Translations under genes and position numbers: made by a program
Assembly: GCF_003318235.1 (NCBI RefSeq)
Contig: NZ_QOCG01000013.1
Location: forward strand, 25,442 to 89,441
Reading direction: 5' to 3'
From: Loktanella sp. D2R18
GTDB lineage: Bacteria > Pseudomonadota > Alphaproteobacteria > Rhodobacterales > Rhodobacteraceae
Length of the DNA: 64,000 nt
The notes under the pieces: generated by a model
The model's database searches: none
What the model was told of the DNA's origin: nothing
Seen by the model: only the letters and a program-made list of their open reading frames with translations
Part shown: positions 44,211 to 53,600 of the stretch, one piece after another
How the letters are laid out: every line of letters begins with the position of its first letter
Position numbering within the stretch: position 1 is the stretch's first letter

Positions 44211-45488
44211 TTAGCGATCAAGACTGAAGGTTGTTGGTATCCTCTGTACCCTAGGCTTGAAGTGAGCATCAGAGCCATGCAGCCGTTGCATGTAACCCCG
44301 CATCGTCTTTGCAACCTGCATGCGCTCTTGCTTATGCCGCTTGCGGATAGGTTTCACCCGATCCAATAACCCGTGCCGTTCCGCCATTTGCGCATAGATC
44401 AGCCTGTCTCTTTGTTCCTGATCGCGATGCAGACAATTCAAAGCGTCACGCTCGTTGGCGTTTTGTGTTTTGCGGTGCGTACCCGTGATCCGATCAAACA
44501 ATCCGCGCAAGCCACCATTGAGGCGATCTTGCCGCGCTTTGGTTTCTTTCACCCAGCGTTCTTCTTGTTTTCGTTTGAGATCAGCCCGTTCTTTGCGCTG
44601 ACTAACCACCATATCTGAGCGCTCGTTATGAAGGGGGTGCATTTCGTTGGTGTGCTGGGCCTTCACCTGACGGATGTAGCCGACGACTTGTTCCGTCTTA
44701 CGAGAGCGCAGCCAGGCACTTGCTTCCGTTACGGATTGCAAATCCGACGCGTCCCCAAGACGGGCTTTGACGTCCTTGGTTTTTACCCCAGCCCAACGCG
44801 GCAGCGAATATATATTGCCATCAATATCTAGAGCGACAAACCCACGCCGATCTCCTTTGGCGAGATAAAGGCCGCGATCTTTCAGAGCATTGGTCAGGGA
44901 TTTCTGGTCATCCGATTGCGCCCATGCGTCATGAAAGGCCTGTTTCATTTCCCTTGGATCAACGCCATGGCGTTGGGCTTGCTGCCATTGTTCCAAAGTA
45001 AAGTTTAGCGGATTGCCTTTGCCGTAAGTCCGCAAACCATCGGGCAAATCCCATCCATGATCCAAAAACAGCTCCTTCGACAGGTCCCGCAGCTTGAGTT
45101 TGAACAGGCCAAGTTCTTTGGCCGTCATCGAAACGGTATTGATACGATGGAGCACAAGATGTGCGTGCCGTCTGCCGTTTTTTTCATGAACGACGATGAC
45201 GCGGGGATGATCATCAAGGCCCAGTTTATTGGCGATGCGATCCGCCGTTTCCCGAAACCCTTCATCCGTGACGATGACACCTTCAGGTGGATTCATTGAC
45301 ACAGAGACTAAGAACTTCTGGCACTTGGTTCCGAGCGAAATCGCATGGGCTTCTTCCAACGCACCATGCAAATCATCGGACATGAACCCATCAACACAGA
45401 TCACCTCAACGTGGTCGTTTTCTACATGGTTGGCCAAATGGTCAGCCAATGCCTTTGCACCGGATCGTTGGGACCCAATCAGAATCAT
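44211..45488 (-). CDS. MobA-type relaxase
   Basis: 425 residues from the ATG at 45488, which overlaps the mobC stop (ATGA). The relaxase motif VVHEKNGRRHAHLVLHRI at ~residues 100-117 holds the metal-binding histidines of motif III. KELGLFKLKLRDLSKELFLD follows. The C-terminal 150 residues are basic and helical (RKTEQVVGYIRQVKAQH, KERADLKRKQEERWVKETKA). It nicks the element at oriT and leads the strand into a recipient. The catalytic tyrosine usually near the N-terminus is not obvious. Confidence 0.82.
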   Translation of the reverse strand: MILIGSQRSGAKALADHLANHVENDHVEVICVDGFMSDDLHGALEEAHAISLGTKCQKFLVSVSMNPPEGVIVTDEGFRETADRIANKLGLDDHPRVIVVHEKNGRRHAHLVLHRINTVSMTAKELGLFKLKLRDLSKELFLDHGWDLPDGLRTYGKGNPLNFTLEQWQQAQRHGVDPREMKQAFHDAWAQSDDQKSLTNALKDRGLYLAKGDRRGFVALDIDGNIYSLPRWAGVKTKDVKARLGDASDLQSVTEASAWLRSRKTEQVVGYIRQVKAQHTNEMHPLHNERSDMVVSQRKERADLKRKQEERWVKETKARQDRLNGGLRGLFDRITGTHRKTQNANERDALNCLHRDQEQRDRLIYAQMAERHGLLDRVKPIRKRHKQERMQVAKTMRGYMQRLHGSDAHFKPRVQRIPTTFSLDR

Positions 45489-45862
45489 GATCGACCTTTC
45501 AGCGCCTGCATCAAAGTCGTGCGCATCCATGCGACGTCAGCAATCGCCCGCTTGAGATCGATTTCTAATTCCTCATCAACAAGCAAGGTGCCTTGGTTCA
45601 AATGTTTGGCGATCTGGTTGAGGTTGTTTGCCGTACGGCTCTCGCCAAGTCGCGCCAAAACTTCAGCCAAAAGCTGCTGTTCCGCTGCAGGTGGTTTTTG
45701 TATCTTGCGGTAGTGATCGGCCTCATTCGCAAAAACCACTGACTTTATATATGATCCCAACGGCATTGATCCGGCTTGAGATACAAGACGGTGACGTTCT
45801 TCGTTCGTAAGCCGCACCGACAGTGGGGCAGGACGTTTGGTTTGTTGCGTAAGTTGCGTCAT
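45485..45862 (-). CDS. mobC: MobC-type mobilisation accessory protein
   Basis: 125 residues. APLSVRLTNEERHRLVSQAG and ARLGESRTANNLNQIAKHLN are classic MobC motifs. It binds oriT DNA and opens the strands for the relaxase. ATGA coupling to the relaxase gene. The oriT should lie in the 270 bp upstream (45863-46133). Confidence 0.85.
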   Translation of the reverse strand: MTQLTQQTKRPAPLSVRLTNEERHRLVSQAGSMPLGSYIKSVVFANEADHYRKIQKPPAAEQQLLAEVLARLGESRTANNLNQIAKHLNQGTLLVDEELEIDLKRAIADVAWMRTTLMQALKGRS

Positions 45863-46133
45863 GGGCGTGGCCCCCGCAAATGACGTGCATGGGGTTTGAG
45901 CACTTCATTCCAACGCTCTAATTCGTCGAATAACTCAACCTCAGAGCCGCCTGTGTTCGAACTCTCTCGCAGCTGGTCCGCCACCACACATATTTGTTGG
46001 ATTTGAATGGGTCGCCTTGGGCGGCCTTTTTCTTTTGTTTACATGAAGATTACACGCAATCTGCTTTGTCTTGAGTTTCTTTCGATGATGTCTATATTCG
46101 TTTCTTGAGTGGTATAGATTCTGGTATTTCAGA
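45863..46133. other. Intergenic region with probable oriT, tRNA-like 3' end and terminator
   Basis: 271 bp between mobC and the tyrosine integrase. From 45955 to 45983 it reads GTTCGAACTCTCTCGCAG then CTGGTCCGCCA, like a T-loop plus acceptor end of a tRNA, but no 5' body is present. A terminator follows at 46010-46031. The rest, nearest mobC, is a candidate oriT because relaxase and mobC are transcribed away from it. Confidence 0.45.
46010..46031 (+). terminator. Rho-independent terminator upstream of the tyrosine integrase
   Basis: GGTCGCC (46010-46016) pairs with GGCGGCC (46020-46026) with one G-U, loop TTG, followed by TTTTTC and further T residues. Such a terminator normally follows a tRNA gene, supporting the view that 45955-45983 is a tRNA 3'-end remnant at an attachment site. 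Confidence 0.7.
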
Positions 46134-47303
46134 ATGTCCCTATCCGGAAAGCTAACGAAGAAACTCGTCGAAAACCTGGGCCCGGGGCGCCATGGCGATG
46201 GTAACGGACTTTACCTTGTTGTCGATCCGTCTGGTGCGCGGCGCTGGATCGTGCGCGTTGTCGTAAAAGGACAGAAAAATAAGAAAGGTGCGCCGCTGCG
46301 CACTGACTTTGGCCTTGGTGGTGCTGACATCGTGACAATTAACCAAGCAAGGGGCCGCGCGCTGGAATATCGCCGGATGGCGAAACAGGGTCTTAACCCG
46401 CGTTTTAATGCCCGCCAGGACGTCCCCACCTTTGAAGAGGTCGCCCAGCAGGTTCATATTGATCGCATGCCCACGTGGAAAAACGCGAAGCACGGCCTGC
46501 AGTGGATAAATACATTGCGAGACTATGCGTTCCCAAAAATCGGCCGCATGCCGATCGATAGTATTGGCCAACCAGAAGTCATGATGTGTCTTGCCCCAAT
46601 CTGGACCGAAAAACACGAAACGGCGAAGCGGCTTTCCCAGCGCATGAAGACGGTGTTGGACGTGGCACGTTCCAAAGGCTTTCGGTCCGGGGAGAACCCC
46701 GTCACCGCCGTCAAAGATGCGCATGTCTTACCAAAGGTTAAAGCAAAGCCCAAACATCACAAGGCGATGCATTGGAAAGATGTCCCCGCTTTCTATGCCG
46801 ATCTAGCGTCACGCAAATCAATGGCGGCCAAAGCGCTGATGTTTACCTGCCTGACTGGATCCCGCACAGGCGAAGCGTTGGGGTTGCGCTGGGAAGAGAT
46901 CGACTTTGACGATCGCATCTGGACCTGCCCTGCTGCGCGGATGAAAACCGGTGACGCGCACCGCGTTCCACTGACGGATGAGATGCTTTCAATCATTGAA
47001 CCGTTAAAATCGGTAAAATCTGATTACGTGTTTGAGGGCCAAAAACGGCATCACCCTCTCTCCAACATGTCGATGCTGATGCTGCTGCGTCGCATGAACG
47101 TTGAAGGTGTCACCGTGCATGGCTTTAGATCCACATTTCGTGACTGGGCGTCCGAAGCTACAAATGCGCCACGTGAAGTCGCGGAGAAAAGCCTTGCCCA
47201 TTCAATTGGTTCAGAAGTGGAGCGTGCCTATGCAAGGTCTGATCTGCTGGATAAACGCCGCGACTTGATGAACGCCTGGTCGCGATTTGTGGTGGGGCGT
47301 TAA
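46134..47303 (+). CDS. P4-type tyrosine integrase
   Basis: 389 residues. The N-terminal DUF4102 arm-binding domain (KLVENLGPGRHGDGNGLYLV), SAM-like core-binding region, then the catalytic domain: Arg in TGSRTGEALGLRWEEI, H-x-x-R in VHGFRSTFRDWAS and nucleophile Tyr in VERAYARSDLLDKRRDLM. Complete by length and motifs. P4-type integrases insert in tRNA 3' ends, and a tRNA-like end plus terminator lies just upstream. Co-transcribed with the next ORF (1-nt gap). Confidence 0.92.
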   Translation: MSLSGKLTKKLVENLGPGRHGDGNGLYLVVDPSGARRWIVRVVVKGQKNKKGAPLRTDFGLGGADIVTINQARGRALEYRRMAKQGLNPRFNARQDVPTFEEVAQQVHIDRMPTWKNAKHGLQWINTLRDYAFPKIGRMPIDSIGQPEVMMCLAPIWTEKHETAKRLSQRMKTVLDVARSKGFRSGENPVTAVKDAHVLPKVKAKPKHHKAMHWKDVPAFYADLASRKSMAAKALMFTCLTGSRTGEALGLRWEEIDFDDRIWTCPAARMKTGDAHRVPLTDEMLSIIEPLKSVKSDYVFEGQKRHHPLSNMSMLMLLRRMNVEGVTVHGFRSTFRDWASEATNAPREVAEKSLAHSIGSEVERAYARSDLLDKRRDLMNAWSRFVVGR

Positions 47304-47304
47304 A

Positions 47305-48120
47305 ATGGCTCACGACATTATCATTACGCATATTGCAAAGTCGCCTCCACAGAGCACCCCTGAACATACAGTGATCGGCTATCAGGTCGGCACACGTAAG
47401 TTTATTCTGACACTCGCAGGGCGTGATCAAATTGACGAAGGTGATCTGGCCGGTGCATTGGCAATTGCAAAGGAACACCTCAAACACTGCGTGCAACACG
47501 GGCTTAGTAATTTTGATAATGCTATGGCCTACGCTGATGATGTGCGTGAACGTGTTGAAGCCCGATTGCGCGACCTTGGGTTGCTGGACGCAGGCGACAT
47601 AGGCGGCGACATTGCTAAAAGCCTAGAGCAAACAGGTTCACAAAGCGCTGCGACACACCCGGATGATCAGCCCACACTTGAAGAACTCGCCACACTCCGG
47701 GCTAAAGATCTAATAGATCGGGTTACCGCGTCAGGGGATTACCTTTCTGAAGCTGGCTACCTTGCGCGCATTCTTTATCATCTCGACGTCACGCAGAATG
47801 ACTTCTTAGTTGGTGTTTTATGGAGTGAGATGAACTGGTTCTTAAATCATGAACAGTCCGCCCTCCTTGGTGAGAAGTTCCTGAAGCCAGCGAATACAGC
47901 GCCGGCAACCCAAGCACGGCAGCGCATAGCAACGGAAGACACGCGCGCAATTATTGCAATAGCCAAACAGATCGATCGCGATGCCTATCTGACCCACAGC
48001 GGTAGGATTAAGATCCGACCGCTCGCGAAGGCAGTGCAAGCAGAGCTTGATAGCAGAGCGACTCGGCGCAGCTGTGGCCTGCGAAAGATTGAGAAAATCT
48101 TGTCTGAAAAATTCAAATAG
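47305..48120 (+). CDS. Hypothetical protein downstream of the integrase
   Basis: 271 residues from the ATG at 47305, just after the integrase stop. Predominantly helical; the middle holds LRDLGLLDAGDIGGDIAKSL and RAKDLIDRVTASGDYLSEAG, and the C-terminus is basic (RATRRSCGLRKIEKILSEKF). No family recognised. Its tight linkage to the integrase suggests an element-specific role. Confidence 0.6.
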   Translation: MAHDIIITHIAKSPPQSTPEHTVIGYQVGTRKFILTLAGRDQIDEGDLAGALAIAKEHLKHCVQHGLSNFDNAMAYADDVRERVEARLRDLGLLDAGDIGGDIAKSLEQTGSQSAATHPDDQPTLEELATLRAKDLIDRVTASGDYLSEAGYLARILYHLDVTQNDFLVGVLWSEMNWFLNHEQSALLGEKFLKPANTAPATQARQRIATEDTRAIIAIAKQIDRDAYLTHSGRIKIRPLAKAVQAELDSRATRRSCGLRKIEKILSEKFK

Positions 48121-48208
48121 TGAATATACGTCGAAAATTCTCTATTCAAATCCTTTAATATCTGCCCATAATTGGAGGCTCCTTAAAAAAACTTAACGGA
48201 GCTGAACA

Positions 48209-48421
48209 ATGGCTGATCTGTTCGATTCAAACCGAAACTACGTACTTGGCGACCCCGAGCTGGAGCTCATCGGGGATCGCGAAAAGCTTGCCCAATGGCG
48301 ACACAAGAACATGGGCCCAGCCTACTACAAGCTGGGCCGGAAGGTCATCTATCGCGGTTGCGATCTCAACGCGTGGGCGGAAGCAAGCCGGATTGATCCA
48401 GCCGTGGAGGGACCCAACTAA
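48209..48421 (+). CDS. AlpA/excisionase-like DNA-binding protein
   Basis: 70 residues with a CGGAG ribosome-binding site. LIGDREKLAQWRHKNMGPAY, then KLGRKVIYRGCDLNAWAEAS, is the small winged helix-turn-helix of the AlpA/MerR-like excisionase group. Likely controls excision or integrase expression. The stop overlaps the next start (TAATG). Confidence 0.75.
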   Translation: MADLFDSNRNYVLGDPELELIGDREKLAQWRHKNMGPAYYKLGRKVIYRGCDLNAWAEASRIDPAVEGPN

Positions 48422-48573
48422 TGGCTTCTATGTTGTCAGCCGTTTTGCCTGAAACAGCGCTCAAGTGGTTGTTGAATGTGGTCGATCTCCGCGCTTTGGA
48501 GCCCAGGGCGCTCGAGAGACACCGTTCGAGACCGCATGAGACAGGTATAGCCCAACTGGGAAGTCAGCCATGA
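48421..48573 (+). CDS. Small ORF (50 aa) coupled between two element genes
   Basis: Starts within the TAATG overlap of the AlpA-like gene and ends in an ATGA overlap with the next gene, so it is translationally coupled on both sides. The protein (MASMLSAVLPETALKWLLNV ... GIAQLGSQP) has no recognised family. It may be a genuine small protein or the 5' remainder of a longer gene that was cut down. Confidence 0.45.
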   Translation: MASMLSAVLPETALKWLLNVVDLRALEPRALERHRSRPHETGIAQLGSQP

Positions 48574-49040
48574 CTAAGGGTAATCCACCAAAAGCACAGG
48601 GTGACCTGTTTGGTTGCACACAGTTGGCTGACAAACGCTTGTCGTCAAAAGTGTCGAATGCCCCAAAGGATACCCCAAGTAAGCGCTCGCAAAACCGGTC
48701 ATCCCTTATTGACAAAAAGTTCTCTCCCCATTCCGCTAAGCATTATATTGGCGCGCTCGGCCTCAAGCGTTGCCGGACCATCGAACAACAGGCAGCATGG
48801 TCAGCCAACATGGGGCACGAAGGAATGGATGTAACTCGGCGATATTACCAAAAAATGCCTCAAGGCGACATTGACGATGTATTTGAGCAGTTTCATCAGT
48901 CCACTAGCAACGATGTTCTCCATGCCGACCTACTCCAGATGGTGCGCTATCATTCACATCTTCTTGTGAGAGGGACCCCGGAATTTGAGCGCGCGGAAAA
49001 GCTGGTACAGGAGTGTGCCAAAAACGGGACGTTTGAATAG
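48570..49040 (+). CDS. Protein carrying a degenerate tyrosine-recombinase C-terminus
   Basis: 156 residues. FSPHSAKHYIGALG ... AAWSANMGHEGMDVTRRYYQKM matches the H-x-x-R to G-H to Tyr end of phage integrases, but the second arginine is lysine (HSAKH). Residues 1-45 are low complexity and unrelated. The whole first two thirds of an integrase are missing. Either a remnant or a repurposed DNA-binding protein. Coupled to the small ORF upstream. Confidence 0.6.
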   Translation: MTKGNPPKAQGDLFGCTQLADKRLSSKVSNAPKDTPSKRSQNRSSLIDKKFSPHSAKHYIGALGLKRCRTIEQQAAWSANMGHEGMDVTRRYYQKMPQGDIDDVFEQFHQSTSNDVLHADLLQMVRYHSHLLVRGTPEFERAEKLVQECAKNGTFE

Positions 49041-49209
49041 AGTTATGTACTCGAACGCAGAATTTAAGTTGGTAGCGGCCTCTCAGCACAGCAACCGGAT
49101 GCTGCGTTCGCAGAATCAGGTGATGGGCGGATTCACACAACGCGGACAAAGCCGACAATGAGCAACTTTGTACAAACGGCTGGTTTCGACAGTTCAATCC
49201 GGCCACATT
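49041..49209. other. Right edge of the accessory island
   Basis: No gene seen. Contains words of the degenerate roseobacter-type intergenic repeat (gctgcgttcgcagaat). The MFS fragment resumes beyond it, so an insertion or deletion junction lies here. No direct repeat with the tRNA-Ser end was found. Confidence 0.4.
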
Positions 49210-49588
49210 TGTCAGCATATGCGGGATCGGGCTTTCTCCGCGCTTACTCATTTTCGGCTTCACCCTGCCCGGTCTGATCCTTGCCGCCGCGCTTTACGGG
49301 ATGGGCGATGGCATCAAGACCATCGCACGCGGCACGCTGCCGCTCGCCCTGTTCGGACAAAAGGGCTACGGGGCGCGGCTGGGTTGGATTTCCTTTGTGC
49401 AAATGGGGGTCAACGCCTCAGCGCCGTTCATCTTTGCGTGGCTCACCCAAAGCTTTGGCGGCTGGTGGAGCTTTTTCGTCATGACCCTTTGCTTAACTGT
49501 TGCAATCGGCACCTACACCTTGATCCCAGACCCAAGGAGATTGCCCAATGACACCCCTGAAAATCGGAGCCTGCCTGAAGGCCAATGA
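49210..49588 (+). pseudogene. MFS transporter, 5'-truncated
   Basis: About 125 residues of the last four helices of an MFS permease: LLIFGFTLPGLILAAALYGM, then GDGIKTIARGTLPLALFGQK and FQSFGGWWSFFVMTL-type helices, ending TPENRSLPEGQ. Upstream of ~49210 the frame has no MFS-like sequence, and no start codon with a ribosome-binding site gives a full protein. The gene was evidently cut by the island. It overlaps the next gene by 41 nt, suggesting an original operon. Confidence 0.7.
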
Positions 49589-50363
49589 AATCGCCGACCA
49601 CCGCGACTGGCTATTTGAAGCAGACCGCGACATCGAAATTCAGGATTTCGGAAGCTATGCTGCCTTAACAACGGAATTCGAAGACCGCATCGCCGCGACC
49701 AAATCGGCGCTTTCAGGGCACAAGGGTCGGCTTGGCATGCACGGGCCGTTTGAAGGGCTCGACATGGATAACAAGGACCCAGAGTTGCGGCCCGTGATCA
49801 CCGCCCGGTTCCTCAAGGCGCTAGAGGCTGCGGACCGCATCGGCGCACGGCAAATAGTGCTGCATTCGCCCTATGGGCTTTGGTACGAAAACAACTTTCA
49901 CAACAAACCCAACTACGAAGCAAAGGTGCTAGACCGCGTGCATTCCGTGATGGACCCGGTCGTGGCACAGGCCGAAAAGCTAGGCGTAACGCTGGTGATC
50001 GAAAACATCATGGATGTAGATCCTGCGCGTCGCCGGATGATGATCGACAGCTTCAATTCTAACGCTCTGGCTATTTCCATCGACACCGGCCACGCGCATC
50101 TTGCGCGGTGGATGTCTGGTGCTCCGCCGGTGGACTACTTCGTGCGCGACGCAGGTGAGCAACTTGCTCATGTCCACTTGCAAGACCTAGACGGCCACGC
50201 AGACCGTCATTGGGCGCCGGGAGAGGGCGAAATCCACTGGGAAGAGGTCATTCGGGCTTTAGCCGATTGCCAAAATGCACCGCATTTGGTTCTAGAGCTC
50301 CGTGATAAAGCAGATATTCCAAAAGGCTTCGCGTATTTAGCCGGGCTTGGATTGGCCTGCTAG
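49548..50363 (+). CDS. Sugar phosphate isomerase/epimerase family protein
   Basis: 271 residues. TIM barrel with RLGMHGPFEG, VTLVIENIMDVDP, AISIDTGHAHLA and HVHLQDLDGHADRHW, the Glu/Asp/His set of xylose-isomerase-like or endonuclease IV-like enzymes. AAGGAG precedes the ATG. It starts inside the end of the truncated MFS gene, so it was probably co-transcribed with that transporter and may handle its substrate. Confidence 0.85.
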   Translation: MTPLKIGACLKANEIADHRDWLFEADRDIEIQDFGSYAALTTEFEDRIAATKSALSGHKGRLGMHGPFEGLDMDNKDPELRPVITARFLKALEAADRIGARQIVLHSPYGLWYENNFHNKPNYEAKVLDRVHSVMDPVVAQAEKLGVTLVIENIMDVDPARRRMMIDSFNSNALAISIDTGHAHLARWMSGAPPVDYFVRDAGEQLAHVHLQDLDGHADRHWAPGEGEIHWEEVIRALADCQNAPHLVLELRDKADIPKGFAYLAGLGLAC

Positions 50364-50649
50364 ACCATACGGCTTATCCTCGTCGGGTTGTCCCCACTAT
50401 CTGTAATGGCAGTTCTGTAAGGTGTGCCGCTGTTCATGCAACCCGCAGCATTCGACACTTTGGGCTCATTGCAGACCTTTGCTGCGTTTGCGCAGCTTGG
50501 CAAGCATGGCATTGACGTGAACGGCCCAAAGCTGCCTTTCACGGAGGTCTCATTTGCTGCGGCGCAGCCCCTCAAAGCGGACATTGACGCGTTGCCGCAG
50601 CATTACTGGGGCACTAAAGCCTGTAGAGCGGACAAAACGACCATTGGCA
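50364..50649. other. Intergenic region with degenerate dispersed repeat
   Basis: No gene. From about 50440 to 50610 it holds words that recur elsewhere in the window (gcagaccttt, aagcggacattgacg), like a decayed intergenic repeat. It separates the isomerase from the convergent autotransporter gene. Confidence 0.4.
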
Positions 50650-53600
50650 TTAAAACGACATCTGTGCGCCAATTGCGAGCCCAAGGTTGCTGTCATTGGC
50701 GCTTCTATCGAGGCTGCTCGCCAGCGTCACTTGCGCATAGGCCGCACCCATCCCATTTTCAAACCCACGGCTAAGACCAACCCCAACTTCACCCGACCAT
50801 TCAGGCAACTGGGTGACAACATCGCTACCCGCGACATCAATTAGTAATTCACCGTCCAACTCGTGGTATATATTGGCCAGCCCGTAGATGGTTGTCGCTG
50901 CATCGCCTTGGCGCTGCGTGGTTCGCTCTGCCATCACACCCAGACCAACGCGCAGGCTGTCGGCTGATTGCATCGCAGTATCAAGCCCGCCGCCGCTGGT
51001 AAAATCGTCGAAATCGACGCTGGCATAGCGCAGTTGTCCATTGGGGGAGATTGTCCAATCGGAACCCGATAGCGCCATGCGTTTGCCGACCTCAATCGAG
51101 GCTGCATAGCCCAGACCTTCAACCGAGCTTTGCGCACCATCCGCGGCAATGCTGTTGTCAAAGCCCGTGTATTGCACCTGCCCATCCGCATAATACCCCG
51201 TCGCGCCAATCCATGTCGCAGAAGCCCCAATGCTGTAGCTTTCAGTACTGATTGCACCTTCACCGCTATCAGACGTCAGCGCAGTATTGGCCGCACCATA
51301 GGCCCCGTGCAGGCCAAATATCAGCTTACCAGCACCAACGGACATGGCATCAAAATTTACGCCGGCGCGCAACTCATAGCCATCCATGCGCCCAGTGTAG
51401 TCGGTCCCAGAGGATGCAGGCGCAAACCGTGTTGTGCCTCCGCCAGTTGTTGCCCAAACTCGTGCCACGTCATGGCCGGTATCAAGCACCGCGCCCAGAC
51501 GTTGCTGCATCGTCGCGCCACCAGTCTGGCGAATTAGGCTGTAGGACAGCGCCTCGAGGCCGACTACCTCGGTCACGAATGCCCCGGTTGCCCCCAAGAT
51601 ATAATCCGACCCTGATTGCTGGATGTCATAGACTTGCGCCCCAAATGAAAGCGGCCCGGATAGGATAAACGCATCGTCAGCACCCGCACCTGTCACGCTC
51701 GCAATTACAATGTCATTGCCGGTTACCGCAGAGGATCCGATGTCATTCACAAACACGGTGGTTGTCGCGCCGGTAATATTGCCCGTCACAGACAACATAT
51801 CACTACTATCGGTGTCGAAATTCACGTCGATCCCCAGATCACCGCCACCTGCATAATCGCCTGTGATACTGACGGTTTCCGTCGCCGTTCCATTTTGCAT
51901 ATTGACGGTGCCAGAGTTGGTCATTGCACCAGTGACATTGACTGACGCGCCCGCGGCCAGGCTCAGCAAGTTGCTATTGGCAAATACCCCTGCGCCGCCA
52001 AGGGTAATCGCAGTCGTCCCGCCGTTGACTTGAATGATCCCAGCATTACTGATCCCTTCGTCCCCGGCATTGTTCGTATCCGAATTTAACGCACCGCCAT
52101 CCGCAAAAATGATCACCCCAGCGCCAAGGTTGCTGACTGCGCCAGCATCCTCAACAACCCCATTGGCTGCAACATTGATCAGGGCCGCGTTGCTGAGCGT
52201 ATTTCCGAGCCCGGCCAATGTCGCGCCAGCGCCGATTTGAAGCCCTGCAGACCCCGCGTTCACGGTGATCACATCCGCCTCCAGGCGGTGTCCCGAGCTG
52301 ACGATGACCGCGGTGCTACTGTTTTGGGTCAATGTTGTGATGCCGCTCAGGTCACCATTTGTGCTGATCGCGCCTGTACCGTTGTTCGTCAACGTGCCGT
52401 TCACGTTGCCTGATAGCATAGCCGCGCCAGCGTTGGTCAAACTCCCATTGATCGTACCGGTACTGATCATCGTGGCAGTCGCCCCGTTTGTGACCCCGCT
52501 TGCCGCGTTCATCGTGCCAGCGTTATTAAGCGTTCCCAATCCTGAATTGACGATGCTCGCCGTATCAATGACCCCGGAGGCGGCGACTTGTACGCCTGCG
52601 GTTGTGATGCTTGTCCCAGTCCCGGCCGAGGTATTTGTCAATGTCGACAGCTCAAACTCACCGCCGCTGACGTTCAACACGGCACTGTTTTCATTGTTAA
52701 AACTGCCAACGGGTGTGGGCGATGGCGATGTGGCGGATGATGCGCCCCCGCCATAGGTATCGCCTACGACATTAAACGTCGCGCCTGACCCACTGTTGAC
52801 GATCGTTGTTGGGGTCCCAACACCCGCGCCAACAAGCCCTTGCACGTTCATGGTGCCATAGTTGGTGATGCCAGTCGCCATCAATGCGCTGGTCACGGCG
52901 TTCGAATTCAACGTAGCACCCGTATAGTTGGTCAGCGTTGACCCCGCATTTAGGGTCCAGTTGTTTGTGATGACAGAGGCCGCCGACCCATCGGCCAATC
53001 CATTCTCAATAGCACCCGTCACGTTCAATGTCGCAAAACCCGCGATTGTGGTACTGCTGCCTGATGTTGTCGTATTGGTCAGGCTACCAATCGTGGTGCT
53101 ACCTGTGTTGACATCAAATGTGGCGGCACCACTGTTTGTGACACTCGTGATCCCTGAAAGGTTGCCAGTGGTATTGAAATCACCGCTGCCTTGATTGACG
53201 ACTGCCCCGGTGATCGTGCCTTGCGCATTCACGGTGCCTGTATTGGTCAACGTCGTCATTGTGAGGCTGCCATCTGTGTCAAGTGTACCAGAGTTTGCAA
53301 TTGCGCCACCCGATGCGTCAATCACGCCACCAAGGGCAACATCCAAAGTTCCAGTGTTAGTGACACCGCTTGCCACCAAAGTGCCACCGGACTGCACCCC
53401 GGCACTTCCATTGTTGGTGAACTGATCCACCGTCATTGTATTGCCGCTGGTTACAGTCAAATCGGCACTGCTGTTATGCGTAAATGATCCAGTCGTGGTG
53501 AAATCACCGCCCAACGCGAACACGCCCGCAGCAGCAGTCGCAAAATTCGCCGTGAACCCGGTGCCGGCCCATGTCGGCCCTGCGGTGCGCTCTTCGGTAA

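Noticed and set aside
33348..49209. Direct repeat of the tRNA-Ser 3' end marking attR
   Set aside because: I found no second copy of the tRNA-Ser T-arm and acceptor sequence by eye; the end near 45955-45983 is tRNA-like but different. Serine integrases may leave only a very short core, so the right end stays open.
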